From Burkholderiales bacterium (GTDB lineage: Bacteria; Pseudomonadota; Gammaproteobacteria; Burkholderiales; Eutrophovitaceae): 64,000 nucleotides of DNA. The DNA lies in assembly GCA_028379895.1 (NCBI GenBank), contig JAOEKQ010000007.1, positions 1 to 64,000 of the forward strand. The letters are read 5' to 3'. Below are positions 1-10,414 of the stretch, piece by piece. Made by a program: the position numbers and the translations under genes. Below the pieces are notes generated by a model, which made no database searches, was not told the origin of the DNA, and saw only the letters and a list, made by a program, of their open reading frames with translations. Within the stretch, counting starts at the first letter, position 1; each line of letters opens with the position of its first letter.

Positions 1-3000
1 GTGAATGCGGTCAAAACATCACGCTCTACTGTCGGTACAATGACTGAGCTTTCGGATTATTTAAAACTTTTGTTTGCTAAGTATGCCAAGCTTCATTGCA
101 GAAGCTGTGCGAAGTTAGTTGAGATTGATGATCTGGACACTGTCGTAAGCAAATTGGCCGAGCACCAACTCGGTAGAGTAGTAGTCAAAGCTCCTGTTGT
201 AGTCCCAGAAAACTTTACAGCAACAGAGATCGAAGGATATCTAACTGCCCAGGGTTACGATCGTTTCCTTCGCGTGTCTGAACAGACCCATGTCGTTATT
301 GACCGGTTCGATTTGAATAATGTGGAAGAAACTAGGTTGACAGAGGCTTTTGAGGCGGCATTTCGTGTCGGACAAGGCAAGTGTTCAGTGGCGCCATATT
401 CACAAGGCGAAGTAGGGAATGATGTATTAAATTTCAGTAATCGATTTCATTGCGCTAGTTGCAACATCGACTATTCCCCACCGAGTGCTGGACTATTTTC
501 GTTTAACTCACCCGTGGGCGCTTGTGCTACCTGCCGAGGATTCGGTCGTGTTATTGGTGTTGACATGGACGCGGTGTTATCGAGTTCCAAGCTCTCACTG
601 AAGGATGGCGTGATTCGCCCATGGCAGACTGATAGCTACTCAGGGTGTCAAAATGAGCTGCTCGAATCTGCTCGTTCAAGAAATATTCCGATTGACGTTG
701 CTTGGTGTGATATGAATCATGCGGATAAGCAGTGGGTTCTAGAAGGTGATCCTGAGTGGGTTAGTTGGCGTAAGTCTTGGCCGAAGTATTGGTACGGAGT
801 TCGGCGCTATTTTGGGTGGCTTGAGACAAAAGCTTACAAAATGCACATAAGGGTATTGCTTGCCAAATATAGATCATACTCTGTCTGTCCTGACTGTCTG
901 GGTAGCCGGTTAAAACCGAGTGCTCTGCTGTGGCGTATCGGATCAAAAAAACCTGAATTAGATTTTACTGATACACCTTTTCAACATCCGGGTATTGATT
1001 TAGATCTCGATAAATTACGGGCTATTGCAGGAATGTCAATTCATCAATTGAATACACTGCCGATTTGGGATTTAAAAAAATTCATCAATCAAGAAAAGGT
1101 CCGTTGGCAAGAAATGAGTAAAGATGACTCAAGTCAACTGGTTTTAGATCAAATCTTATCGAGATTGGATTTTCTTGAAGAGGTAGGTTTAGGGTATCTT
1201 TCTTTGGACCGGCAGTCCCGAACGCTATCAGGAGGGGAGACTCAACGGCTAAACTTAGCGACCGCGTTGGGTGCATCGTTAACGCAAACATTGTTTTTGC
1301 TGGATGAGCCCTCTATTGGCTTACATCCGAGAGACATAGAAAAAGTAATTTCGGTAATTGATCGCTTAAAGGGAAATGGAAATACAATTGTGGTCGTTGA
1401 GCACGATCCACAAATCATACGCGCAGCGAGTTTTTTGCTTGATATTGGTCCTCAGGCTGGGGAGCGCGGAGGACATATTGAGTATTTTGGTAAAACGAGT
1501 AATTTGAGGGTTGACTCGGGCCTTACAGCCGAATATCTATTAGGTAAGCGCTCAGTTATAGACTCCATACTCACCAAACCCGTTGAGCCTCGAAAAACGC
1601 AGTGGTTAAGCGTACTCGGTGCCTGTCGGAATAACCTCAAGTGCATCGATGTTGATATTCCACTAGGGCATTTGGTCTCTATTACTGGGGTGTCTGGGTC
1701 TGGAAAATCAACGCTTGTTGAAGACACCTTATTTAAAGAGATATCCCGATATATTGAGGGAAAAGGGCTGTCCAATGATGGGGTAAAAGGTTTTAAAAAT
1801 TTAGATGTAATAAGCAGAGTCGTCATGCTGGACCAGAGGCCGATTGGTAAGTCTTCACGCTCCAACCCAGTCAGTTATGTCAGTGCGCTAGATGGTATAC
1901 GAGACTTATTTGCGGCCTCGCCAGGTGCATTGAAAGCCGGTTTCGATAAGAGTTACTTCAGTTTTAATTCTGGAAAGGGTAGATGCCAAAGTTGCGCGGG
2001 TAGTGGGTTTGAGTTAGTGGAAATGCAGTTCTTATCAGATGTGTATCTTCGATGTAACCAATGTGATGGTAAGAGGTACGGGCAGGATGTGCTAAGGATT
2101 CAGGTAGATTTGCCAGATATTGGTTTGGTAAACATTGATGATGTACTAAATCTTACTATATCCGACGCCATGATTGCCTTTAAGAATGCGGCAAAAATTT
2201 GCCGAAAACTACAATGTTTGGTTGATGTTGGTCTAGGTTACTTACGTCTGGGACAACCTGTGCCAACGTTATCCGGCGGAGAGGCTCAGAGGCTAAAGCT
2301 TGCCAGTTATCTATCTGAGGCATCTACTCGGTCAGTTAATCAAACGCTATTTTTACTTGATGAACCAACGACTGGTTTACATTTTCACGATGTTAGAAAA
2401 TTACTCATTGCACTGCGCGCACTAGTAAATCTTGGTGCTTCGATAGTGGTAGTTGAGCATAATTTAGATTTGATCGCGGCATCTGATTGGATCATTGATT
2501 TAGGCCCGGAGGGAGGGGATGGAGGCGGTGAGGTTGTTTGCTTTGGGTCTCCAGAGAGAATTTATAATGAGGCATCCTCTCTGACTGGAGTAGAGTTAAC
2601 ACGCGTTAAGAATCAGCTTGTCGGTATCAATACGCGCGATGTACCGAGGCTGGATTCTCAGGTTGGACAATCGGTCCCTAACTCGATATCTATAAGAAAT
2701 GCGAGAGAAAATAACCTACAGGATATTAGCGTCAATATTCCCCATGAAAAATTGACCGTTATTACTGGACTTAGCGGCAGCGGTAAATCCTCCTTAGCCT
2801 TTGATATTATTTACGGAGAGGGTCAAAGGCGTTATCTAGAGTCTCTTAATGCTTATGCGAGGCAATTCATACATGTCGGCAAAAAGCCTGATGTAGATGC
2901 CGTGTATGGTATTCCTCCGGCCGTGGCCATCGAGCAACGTACCAGTCGGGGTGGTATCAAAAGTACCGTCGGGACTGTTACCGAGACTTACCATTACTTG

Positions 3001-5301
3001 AGACTATTGATGTCCAAACTTGGCACTCAGTTTTGTCCAGAATGCCGAGTTAAAATTGAGCCGCAAAATCTCAGTTCGATTGTTGAACGCTTGTTAAATG
3101 ATTACTCTGGAAAGCATATCGGATTCTTAGCTCCGCTGGTACGCGCCAGAAAAGGGGTCTATAAAGAGTTAGCTGAGACTTACCGAAAAAAAGGTTTTAC
3201 ACATCTATTAGTGGATAGCACATTTGTCAAAACGGATGCATTTCCTAATCTGGATCGCTACGTAGAGCATACTATCGAGTTACCACTAGCGAGCATGACT
3301 GTGTCGGAGTTGCAGCGCGCACAAATCATCAATGTCGTCCTAGATGCGCTGCAATATGGCAGTGGATTTTTTCATGTTATTTCTGATATTGACGATTTAC
3401 TTAAGGGAGGGACATTTGAACAGGAAAGCTTTTCCAGTAAGCGGGCATGTCCTTCATGCCAACAATCCTTTGATGAGTTAGATCCGCGTTTATTTTCGTT
3501 TAACTCTAAATATGGATGGTGTCACGCCTGTCAGGGTATGGGACAAGTATTGGAAGGTAATATACAGTCTATAAAAAGTCTCAAAGATGAAATTGAGGTA
3601 GAGACGGAGAGAGCGAAAAATACACAAGATTCAGACAGCGCTGTTTGCGGGATGTGCGATGGAGTTCGACTTAATAACCAGGCGAAGAGCGTCGTTTGGA
3701 AAGATCTTACGATGTCCGACTTAGTCTCCACACCTGTCGGTTCCCTATATCGAATTCTTTCAGAAATCCACTTGACAGAGCGAGAGCGATTAATCGCGAA
3801 GGATTTACTTAAAGAGGTTTTATCTCGTTTACGCTTTTTGACTGACGTTGGTTTAAAGTACCTGACGTTGAACCGTTCTGCTCCCACCTTGAGCGGTGGC
3901 GAATCCCAGCGTATGCGTTTGTCTGCGCAGTTAGGGTCAAACCTTCGTGGTGCGGTTTATGTTCTGGATGAGCCGACTATCGGACTTCATTCTAGAGATA
4001 ATGATGTTCTCTTGAAAGCGCTAAAACACCTTCAAAATAATGGAAATACTTTAGTGGTTGTGGAGCATGACGAGGATACGATAAAGCAAGCTGATTTTGT
4101 AATTGATCTGGGGCCAGGAGCGGGCAGTGAAGGCGGTAACATCATATCATCCGGCTCTCCAGAAGAAATCATGTGCGACGATGCTTCAATCACAGGACAC
4201 TATTTAACCTCGAAGAGACGTTTCTTTCATACTGGTGCCAAACAGATAAAAAAATCAACTGATTTCATACGAATCGAGTCGGCAACACGTAATAACCTTA
4301 AAAGTATCAATGCCGAAATTCCCATTGGTTATTTAACTGCAGTAACAGGTGTCTCTGGAAGCGGCAAGTCCAGTTTAATTCGTGGTACCTTGCGCACGAA
4401 TATGGATAAATTCGTCTCAAGGTCTAAATCGGAGACTCAAATCCAAGGTTTTGTAGATTGCGCGAGTATAACTGGGATCCAATGTTTTTCTCGGGTAATT
4501 GAAGTGGATCAAGCGCCTATTGGTAAAACCTCCCGTTCTTGTCCTGCTACTTATACCGGAATATGGGATGAAGTTAGGAAGCTCTTTGCATCTACGACTG
4601 AATCGCGGATTCGAGGGTTTGGTCCTGCTCGATTTTCTTTTAATACCAAAGGTGGTCGCTGCGAAGGCTGCGAAGGTCAGGGCATTCAAAAATTAGAGAT
4701 GAATTTTTTACCCGATGTTAGAACGGTCTGCGAGGTGTGTAACGGAGACCGATTTAGTAAAGATACTTTGCAGATTCGCTATAACAATCACTCGATCGCA
4801 GATGTTTTGAAGCTCAGTATTAAAGACGCCTTAGAGCTGTTTAGTGCACACCCGAGAATCAATAAAAAGCTCAATTTACTAAATGAGCTAGGGTTGGGTT
4901 ACTTAACACTCGGACAACACAGCAGTACGTTGTCCGGCGGAGAAGCCCAGAGAATTAAACTAGTCTCAGAATTATCGAAATTTAGAGTTGATAATGAGGA
5001 TCATTTCAGTCGGTCTGGACAAAATCAAACATTATTCGTGCTTGATGAACCCACTGTCGGACTACATATGGCAGACGTAGAGAAATTAATTGAAGCACTC
5101 AAGCGTCTCGCTGGGGCGGGAGGTACCGTTGTAGTTATTGAGCATAATCTTGATGTAATAAGTAGCGCAGATTGGGTAATCGATTTGGGGCCAGAAGGTG
5201 GTGATGCAGGAGGTTATGTCCTTTTCCAAGGTAAGCCCAAGGAATTAGCGAAGCAGACCACATCAGCTACAGGAGAAGCTCTAAAGGGGTTATTAACGTA
5301 A
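1..5301 (+). CDS. uvrA: Tandem (double-length) excinuclease ABC subunit UvrA, 5' end outside the window
   Basis: UvrA is the DNA-damage sensor of nucleotide excision repair and loads UvrB. The frame is open from base 1 and the first visible residues belong inside a UvrA, so the GTG at base 1 is not the true start: the first Walker A motif lies upstream. What remains is one and three-quarter UvrA units in one chain. Unit 1 has a zinc module (C151, C154, C175, C178), a signature LSGGETQR near 408, Walker A GVSGSGKST (K569), a second zinc module (C662, C665, C685, C688) and LSGGEAQR near 757. Unit 2 repeats this: Walker A K929, zinc C1150/C1153/C1174/C1177, Walker A K1456, zinc C1554/C1557/C1577/C1580. 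Single UvrA proteins are about 940 residues, so this is a head-to-tail duplication, a type I recall from betaproteobacteria. Unit 2 is shortened between its first zinc module and the CGMC motif (39 residues against 118 in unit 1). Confidence 0.93.
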   Translation: MNAVKTSRSTVGTMTELSDYLKLLFAKYAKLHCRSCAKLVEIDDLDTVVSKLAEHQLGRVVVKAPVVVPENFTATEIEGYLTAQGYDRFLRVSEQTHVVIDRFDLNNVEETRLTEAFEAAFRVGQGKCSVAPYSQGEVGNDVLNFSNRFHCASCNIDYSPPSAGLFSFNSPVGACATCRGFGRVIGVDMDAVLSSSKLSLKDGVIRPWQTDSYSGCQNELLESARSRNIPIDVAWCDMNHADKQWVLEGDPEWVSWRKSWPKYWYGVRRYFGWLETKAYKMHIRVLLAKYRSYSVCPDCLGSRLKPSALLWRIGSKKPELDFTDTPFQHPGIDLDLDKLRAIAGMSIHQLNTLPIWDLKKFINQEKVRWQEMSKDDSSQLVLDQILSRLDFLEEVGLGYLSLDRQSRTLSGGETQRLNLATALGASLTQTLFLLDEPSIGLHPRDIEKVISVIDRLKGNGNTIVVVEHDPQIIRAASFLLDIGPQAGERGGHIEYFGKTSNLRVDSGLTAEYLLGKRSVIDSILTKPVEPRKTQWLSVLGACRNNLKCIDVDIPLGHLVSITGVSGSGKSTLVEDTLFKEISRYIEGKGLSNDGVKGFKNLDVISRVVMLDQRPIGKSSRSNPVSYVSALDGIRDLFAASPGALKAGFDKSYFSFNSGKGRCQSCAGSGFELVEMQFLSDVYLRCNQCDGKRYGQDVLRIQVDLPDIGLVNIDDVLNLTISDAMIAFKNAAKICRKLQCLVDVGLGYLRLGQPVPTLSGGEAQRLKLASYLSEASTRSVNQTLFLLDEPTTGLHFHDVRKLLIALRALVNLGASIVVVEHNLDLIAASDWIIDLGPEGGDGGGEVVCFGSPERIYNEASSLTGVELTRVKNQLVGINTRDVPRLDSQVGQSVPNSISIRNARENNLQDISVNIPHEKLTVITGLSGSGKSSLAFDIIYGEGQRRYLESLNAYARQFIHVGKKPDVDAVYGIPPAVAIEQRTSRGGIKSTVGTVTETYHYLRLLMSKLGTQFCPECRVKIEPQNLSSIVERLLNDYSGKHIGFLAPLVRARKGVYKELAETYRKKGFTHLLVDSTFVKTDAFPNLDRYVEHTIELPLASMTVSELQRAQIINVVLDALQYGSGFFHVISDIDDLLKGGTFEQESFSSKRACPSCQQSFDELDPRLFSFNSKYGWCHACQGMGQVLEGNIQSIKSLKDEIEVETERAKNTQDSDSAVCGMCDGVRLNNQAKSVVWKDLTMSDLVSTPVGSLYRILSEIHLTERERLIAKDLLKEVLSRLRFLTDVGLKYLTLNRSAPTLSGGESQRMRLSAQLGSNLRGAVYVLDEPTIGLHSRDNDVLLKALKHLQNNGNTLVVVEHDEDTIKQADFVIDLGPGAGSEGGNIISSGSPEEIMCDDASITGHYLTSKRRFFHTGAKQIKKSTDFIRIESATRNNLKSINAEIPIGYLTAVTGVSGSGKSSLIRGTLRTNMDKFVSRSKSETQIQGFVDCASITGIQCFSRVIEVDQAPIGKTSRSCPATYTGIWDEVRKLFASTTESRIRGFGPARFSFNTKGGRCEGCEGQGIQKLEMNFLPDVRTVCEVCNGDRFSKDTLQIRYNNHSIADVLKLSIKDALELFSAHPRINKKLNLLNELGLGYLTLGQHSSTLSGGEAQRIKLVSELSKFRVDNEDHFSRSGQNQTLFVLDEPTVGLHMADVEKLIEALKRLAGAGGTVVVIEHNLDVISSADWVIDLGPEGGDAGGYVLFQGKPKELAKQTTSATGEALKGLLT

Positions 5302-5467
5302 CGTGAATGAAGCACAATTCCAGTGCGCAAGATTTTCTGTGTCAAGGTTATAGGGCTTTTATGCTGTATAAACCAAGTTTGTGCGTAACCAACGCATCAA
5401 TTGTTAAAACCACAATATACTGTTTTAAATGGCGCAGTACTTAATTACTTACGGGAGCATGATCCTT

Positions 5468-6064
5468 ATGAAGTTCATCAGCAAAATATTTTTAACCGGC
5501 CTTTTCACCGCCCTACCAGTGCTAGCGACTATCTATTTGTTGGTTTGGTTATTTACCACAGCCGAGTCTTTTATGGTCACTCCGTTACAAATGATCTTGC
5601 CTGAAGGAACGTACGTTGCTGGTATGGGGCTTGCCGCTGGCTGCGCCGTAGTATTTGTCATAGGGATATTGATGCGCGCATATGTCATTCGAAGTATTTT
5701 TAATTTGACTGAGCGGTTTTTTCTAAAAGTTCCTTTGATAAAAACTATATATAGCGCCCTCAAGGAGTTTTTTGGACTATTTGCGGGTGATGATAAAGGC
5801 GAAAACTTCCAGGTAGTGATGGTCGATATGCCAAATTTAGACCTTAGGCTGTTGGGCTTTTTGACTCGTGAAGATTTTTCCGATTTACCATCTGACATGG
5901 TTCCTGAAGGTCGCGTAGCTGTTTATTTGCCGATGAGTTACCAGATTGGTGGCTACACTATATTTGTGCCTCGCTCCCGACTTACGCCTGTTGATATGCC
6001 CCGCGAACAAGCCATGCGGTTAGCTGTGACGGCGGGGATTCAGCAATCAAAAAAAAATGATTAA
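5468..6064 (+). CDS. DUF502 family inner-membrane protein
   Basis: A 198-residue membrane protein of the DUF502 family, whose function is not established. Two strongly hydrophobic segments are visible, about residues 5-30 and 50-75, followed by a soluble domain with the family pattern of a conserved FLKVPLIKTIYSALKE stretch and a C-terminal part around the PMSYQIGGYTIFVPRSRL segment. The frame is open from ATG 5429, but I prefer ATG 5468: GGGAG at 5453-5457 sits ten bases before it, and the protein then begins Met-Lys followed directly by the first membrane segment as is usual for the family. It follows uvrA by about 165 bases and ends just before a strong terminator. It faces hppA tail to tail. 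Confidence 0.85.
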   Translation: MKFISKIFLTGLFTALPVLATIYLLVWLFTTAESFMVTPLQMILPEGTYVAGMGLAAGCAVVFVIGILMRAYVIRSIFNLTERFFLKVPLIKTIYSALKEFFGLFAGDDKGENFQVVMVDMPNLDLRLLGFLTREDFSDLPSDMVPEGRVAVYLPMSYQIGGYTIFVPRSRLTPVDMPREQAMRLAVTAGIQQSKKND

Positions 6065-6080
6065 TTATTATAGGGGTATA

Positions 6081-6108
6081 AAAAAGGCTCCATTAAGGAG
6101 CCTTTTTT
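6081..6108. terminator. Bidirectional Rho-independent terminator between DUF502 gene and hppA
   Basis: Perfect stem GGCTCC (6086-6091), loop ATTAA, GGAGCC (6097-6102), flanked by an A-run at 6081-6085 and a T-run at 6103-6108. It lies between convergent genes and can stop transcription in both directions. Confidence 0.9.
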
Positions 6109-6123
6109 ATGACGAGTTTCTTT

Positions 6124-8154
6124 TTAAAGAAGTGGGACTAGTAATAGCGCCACGATATTAATAATTTTAATTAGAGGATTTACTGCTGGACCCGCTGTAT
6201 CTTTGTATGGGTCACCGACCGTATCTCCAGTTACAGATGCTTTGTGTGCGTCAGAACCTTTGCCGCCACAATTACCATCCTCAATATATTTTTTAGCGTT
6301 ATCCCAAGCACCACCACCTGTGGTCATTGAGATAGCAATAAAGATACCAGTGATGATCGTTCCTATGAGTAATCCACCTAGAGCTTTTATTCCTTCTCCC
6401 GGCCCCATTAGCCAATTCATACCGAATGCAACCACAACCGGCGCTAAAACCGGTAGTAACGATGGAATCATCATTTCTTTGATAGCAGAACGAGTAAGTA
6501 GGTCTACAGCCTTTGAGTAATCAGGTTTTCCGGTCCCTTCCATGATGCCGGGTATTTCTCTGAACTGTCGTCTTACTTCATTAACAACAGATCCTGCTGC
6601 CCGTCCTACAGCCTCCATGGCCATTGCGCTAAATAGGTAGGGGATCATTCCGCCAAGAAATAAGCCAATGATGACGGCTGGATCTGACAGCGAAAATTCA
6701 ACGAGCTTACCTGCAGCATCAAGTGTATTTGTGTAGTCTGCAAACAGAACCAATGCAGCTAATCCCGCAGATCCGATAGCGTAACCCTTAGTTACCGCTT
6801 TGGTAGTATTACCAACGGCATCCAAGGGGTCAGTAATATCTCGGATTTTTGAGGGTAGCTCAGCCATCTCTGCGATACCACCCGCGTTATCAGTGATGGG
6901 GCCGTAAGCATCGAGGGCTACAACCATACCAGTCATCGACAACATTGCAGTTGCCGCGATTGCAATACCGTAGAGCCCTGCGAGCGAGTAAGAAGCGCCA
7001 ATAGCAACACATACAGCTAGAACCGGAAGTGCGGTTGATTTCATTGATACACCTAAACCGGCGATAATATTCGTTGCGTCACCAGTTTCTGATGCCGCCG
7101 CCACATGCCGCACAGGTGCATATTCAGTTGAAGTGTAGTACTCAGTGATAACAATCAACACGCCTGTTAATGCAAGCCCAACCAACCCAGCATAGAACAG
7201 GTTAATAGATTCGCCACCCATCATGGTGTCAGTGATGAAGTAAAACGCTACAGCGGCTATAACGCCGGAAACAATCACGCCCTTATAGAGCGCACCCATT
7301 ATGCTGCCGCCTTCAGAAGTTTTAACGAAGAAGGTGCCAATGATCGATGCGATAATCGACGCACCACCAAGAACGAGAGGATAAATTATCGCAGTTTCGC
7401 CCATGTCAGCCATCATCAATCCACCCAGAAGCATAGTTGCTACTATAGTCACCGCATAAGTCTCAAACAGATCGGCTGCCATACCAGCGCAATCACCGAC
7501 GTTATCACCTACGTTATCAGCAATAACTGCTGGATTCCTTGGATCATCCTCTGGAATACCTGCCTCAACCTTACCAACTAGGTCAGCTCCTACGTCTGCA
7601 CCTTTCGTAAAGATACCACCACCTAATCGAGCGAATATTGATATGAGTGATCCACCAAAAGCAAGACCGATCAGCGCATGCAGTGCTTCATCAGTATCTC
7701 CTGTTAGGTGGGACACAATCCCAAAGTAGCCCGAAACTCCGAGTAGACCAAGACCAACCACCAACATCCCTGTAATAGCCCCACCTCTAAACGCAACATT
7801 TAGGGCAGCATTAATTCCGTGATTCGCTGCCTCTGCAGTTCGCACGTTCGCGCGAACAGAAATAAACATTCCGATATAGCCTGCCGCACCTGACAGAACC
7901 GCCCCGACAAGGAATCCAATTGCCGTATACCAATCAAGGGCAAATCCGAGTGCGACGAATAGGATAATTCCAACAATGGAAATACTATAGTACTGTCTGT
8001 TTAAATAAGCCTGTGCACCTTGCTGAATCGCTGTGGCAATTTCCTGCATACGTTCATTTCCAGCTGGCTGGCGCAGAATCCATTGAATCGATAGCGCACC
8101 GTAAATCACGGCTACGATCGAGCAAACTAAGGCTATCACTAGTCCTGAAGACAT
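6124..8154 (-). CDS. hppA: Membrane-bound K+-independent H+-translocating pyrophosphatase
   Basis: Hydrolyses pyrophosphate and pumps protons across the inner membrane. The 676-residue chain is almost wholly hydrophobic with the many-helix layout of the M-PPase family. The substrate and metal-binding motifs are clear: [13 protein letters not shown] near 183 and [19 protein letters not shown] near 207-225. The motif GNTTKA carries Lys at position 452, the hallmark of the K+-independent subclass; the K+-dependent proteins have Ala there. I therefore infer an H+ pump that does not need potassium. I take ATG 8154 rather than the TTG at 8157, with the ribosome binding site AAGGGGGG at 8161-8168. 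Its upstream neighbour is a PPi-dependent phosphofructokinase on the same strand, so both genes use pyrophosphate. The 5' leader carries paired hairpins, annotated separately. Confidence 0.95.
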   Translation of the reverse strand: MSSGLVIALVCSIVAVIYGALSIQWILRQPAGNERMQEIATAIQQGAQAYLNRQYYSISIVGIILFVALGFALDWYTAIGFLVGAVLSGAAGYIGMFISVRANVRTAEAANHGINAALNVAFRGGAITGMLVVGLGLLGVSGYFGIVSHLTGDTDEALHALIGLAFGGSLISIFARLGGGIFTKGADVGADLVGKVEAGIPEDDPRNPAVIADNVGDNVGDCAGMAADLFETYAVTIVATMLLGGLMMADMGETAIIYPLVLGGASIIASIIGTFFVKTSEGGSIMGALYKGVIVSGVIAAVAFYFITDTMMGGESINLFYAGLVGLALTGVLIVITEYYTSTEYAPVRHVAAASETGDATNIIAGLGVSMKSTALPVLAVCVAIGASYSLAGLYGIAIAATAMLSMTGMVVALDAYGPITDNAGGIAEMAELPSKIRDITDPLDAVGNTTKAVTKGYAIGSAGLAALVLFADYTNTLDAAGKLVEFSLSDPAVIIGLFLGGMIPYLFSAMAMEAVGRAAGSVVNEVRRQFREIPGIMEGTGKPDYSKAVDLLTRSAIKEMMIPSLLPVLAPVVVAFGMNWLMGPGEGIKALGGLLIGTIITGIFIAISMTTGGGAWDNAKKYIEDGNCGGKGSDAHKASVTGDTVGDPYKDTAGPAVNPLIKIINIVALLLVPLL

Positions 8155-8160
8155 CAACGT

Positions 8161-8254
8161 CCCCCCTTACTTTATGAAGTTAACTGGCCGATAAGGGTCG
8201 GCCAAATACCCTAATTGGTTAGCGCCTATCTCGAAACACTCAACCGAGAGGCGC
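8161..8254 (-). promoter_or_regulatory. Structured 5' leader of hppA with possible SD-masking pseudoknot
   Basis: On the minus strand two hairpins precede hppA. The first (8222-8254) pairs GCGCCT and CTCG with CGAG and AGGCGC around an 11-base loop, with a two-base bulge. The second (8186-8203) is a perfect GGCCGA / TCGGCC stem with loop CCCTTA. That loop is an exact complement of TAAGGG at 8164-8169, which is the start of the hppA ribosome binding site, so an H-type pseudoknot masking the site is possible. An alternative AGGGT (8208-8212) / ACCCT (8194-8198) pairing would break the second hairpin. Neither hairpin has a following T-run on the minus strand, so these are not terminators. Regulatory role is inference; I do not recognise a known riboswitch class. 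Confidence 0.4.
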
Positions 8255-8316
8255 TTCTTTTAAATTTTTGTTGCGCCGGATTGTACCTGAAAATGACGAC
8301 TAACTCTTGAAAATAA

Positions 8317-9585
8317 CTAAAGTTTGAAGTCTATTCCAACTTTTTTAGCAACCAATTTGTTTTTTAACACGACGTATTTGGGTAGCCCATCCTTGTATGG
8401 GGGGTAAGCTTCCCCTTTAATGAGCGGTTCAAGGTAACGCTTGCAATTCGGGGTTATCCCAAATCCATCACTGGAGATGAATTTTTTGGGCATTTTTTTC
8501 TCGACATTTGCCACTCGCGATAACGGCGTACTGCTCACTTTCCAGCGGTAAGGACTGTCTGATAAACGCTTAATTGTAGGCATAACTGCACTATGGCCCT
8601 GGATCGCAAGTTTAACCGCAGATTCTCCAAGTGCATATGCTTGATCAACATCAACTTTTGATGCGATGTGTCTTGCTGCTCTTTGCAGGTAGTCCGCTAC
8701 GCACCAGTGATATTTAAGTCCAAGATCTTCTTTTATGATGTTCGCGATGACTGGAGCCACTCCTCCTAATTGAGCGTGTCCGAAGGCATCTGTGAGTCCT
8801 TGATCAGATAGAAACTTACCATTTGAGCCTCGAACACCCTCAGAAACAACGATTGAGCAATAGCCATGAAGCTTAACCTTGTCTTGAACTTTTTTAATAA
8901 ATTTCTTGCGGTTAAAAACGACTTCAGGAAATAATATGACGATCGGTAAAGGACTGTCTGAAGTTGAGGCGAGACCGCCAGCTGCCGCGATCCATCCTGC
9001 GTGTCTTCCCATGACCTCTAGGATGAATACCTTTGTCGATGTTTTAGCCATGGACGCGACGTCAAAGCTCGCTTCTCGAGTTGAAATGGCCACGTATTTT
9101 GCAACTGATCCGAATCCAGGGCAGCAGTCGGTAACTGGCAAATCATTGTCTACAGTTTTAGGTATGTGGATTGCCTGTATGGGGAAATCTAGCGCTTTGG
9201 ATATTTTAGACACCTTTAAGCATGTATCGGCTGAGTCTCCTCCACCGTTATAAAAAAAATATCTGATGTTATGTGCCTTGAAAACCGCTATCAGACGCTC
9301 GTATTCTGCCCTATTCTCTTCGAGCGACTTCAATTTATAGCGGCATGACCCGAATGCGCCCGCAGGAGTGTGTTTTAGTGCTGCAATTGAACTCGCGGAC
9401 TCCTTAGATGTGTCAACCAAATCTTCGGTGAGTGCACCGATAATGCCATTTCTGCCAGCATAAACATTTCCGATTTTATGTTTATTCTTCCTGGCGGTTT
9501 CGATAACGCCAGCAGCCGAAGCATTAATGACAGCAGTTACTCCGCCAGATTGCGCGTAAAAAGCATTATGTGGTTTTTTTGTCAT
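8317..9585 (-). CDS. pfp: Pyrophosphate-dependent 6-phosphofructokinase
   Basis: Reversible phosphorylation of fructose 6-phosphate to fructose 1,6-bisphosphate using PPi instead of ATP, in the cytoplasm. The 422-residue protein has the PFKA fold motifs. Two positions decide the phosphate donor: D117 in GGGDS (114-118) where ATP enzymes have Gly, and K143 in PKTVDND (142-148) where ATP enzymes have Gly. Both are of the PPi type. D146 is the expected catalytic base. The MGRHAGW motif that binds sugar phosphate is present near 190. Start ATG 9585 is preceded by AAGAGA. It lies upstream of hppA on the same strand. Adjacent pfp and hppA genes are known from methanotrophs such as Methylococcus capsulatus, where they work as a PPi-based glycolysis and energy-saving pair. 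Confidence 0.93.
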   Translation of the reverse strand: MTKKPHNAFYAQSGGVTAVINASAAGVIETARKNKHKIGNVYAGRNGIIGALTEDLVDTSKESASSIAALKHTPAGAFGSCRYKLKSLEENRAEYERLIAVFKAHNIRYFFYNGGGDSADTCLKVSKISKALDFPIQAIHIPKTVDNDLPVTDCCPGFGSVAKYVAISTREASFDVASMAKTSTKVFILEVMGRHAGWIAAAGGLASTSDSPLPIVILFPEVVFNRKKFIKKVQDKVKLHGYCSIVVSEGVRGSNGKFLSDQGLTDAFGHAQLGGVAPVIANIIKEDLGLKYHWCVADYLQRAARHIASKVDVDQAYALGESAVKLAIQGHSAVMPTIKRLSDSPYRWKVSSTPLSRVANVEKKMPKKFISSDGFGITPNCKRYLEPLIKGEAYPPYKDGLPKYVVLKNKLVAKKVGIDFKL

Positions 9586-9659
9586 ATTTTATATCTCTTA
9601 AATTTGACAGATTACTGATTGCAAATAACTCATTAAGAGTTTATCCGTTAGGTTTATTA

Positions 9660-10325
<666 letters not shown>

Positions 10326-10414
10326 TTATTTTTTTTGGCTCGACCGGCTCGATAGTAAATTTCGACCTATGTCACCATATGGTTTTTTGAATTTTGATAA
10401 ATTTAAAATGAAAA

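Noticed and set aside
1452-1865. 137-residue ORF opposite uvrA
   Set aside because: Antisense shadow of the well-supported UvrA frame; no ribosome binding site or family match. The same holds for the other ORFs opposite housekeeping genes.
8186-8254. Hairpins downstream of the PFK gene as terminators
   Set aside because: Neither stem is followed by a T-run on the minus strand, so they were listed as a structured hppA leader instead.
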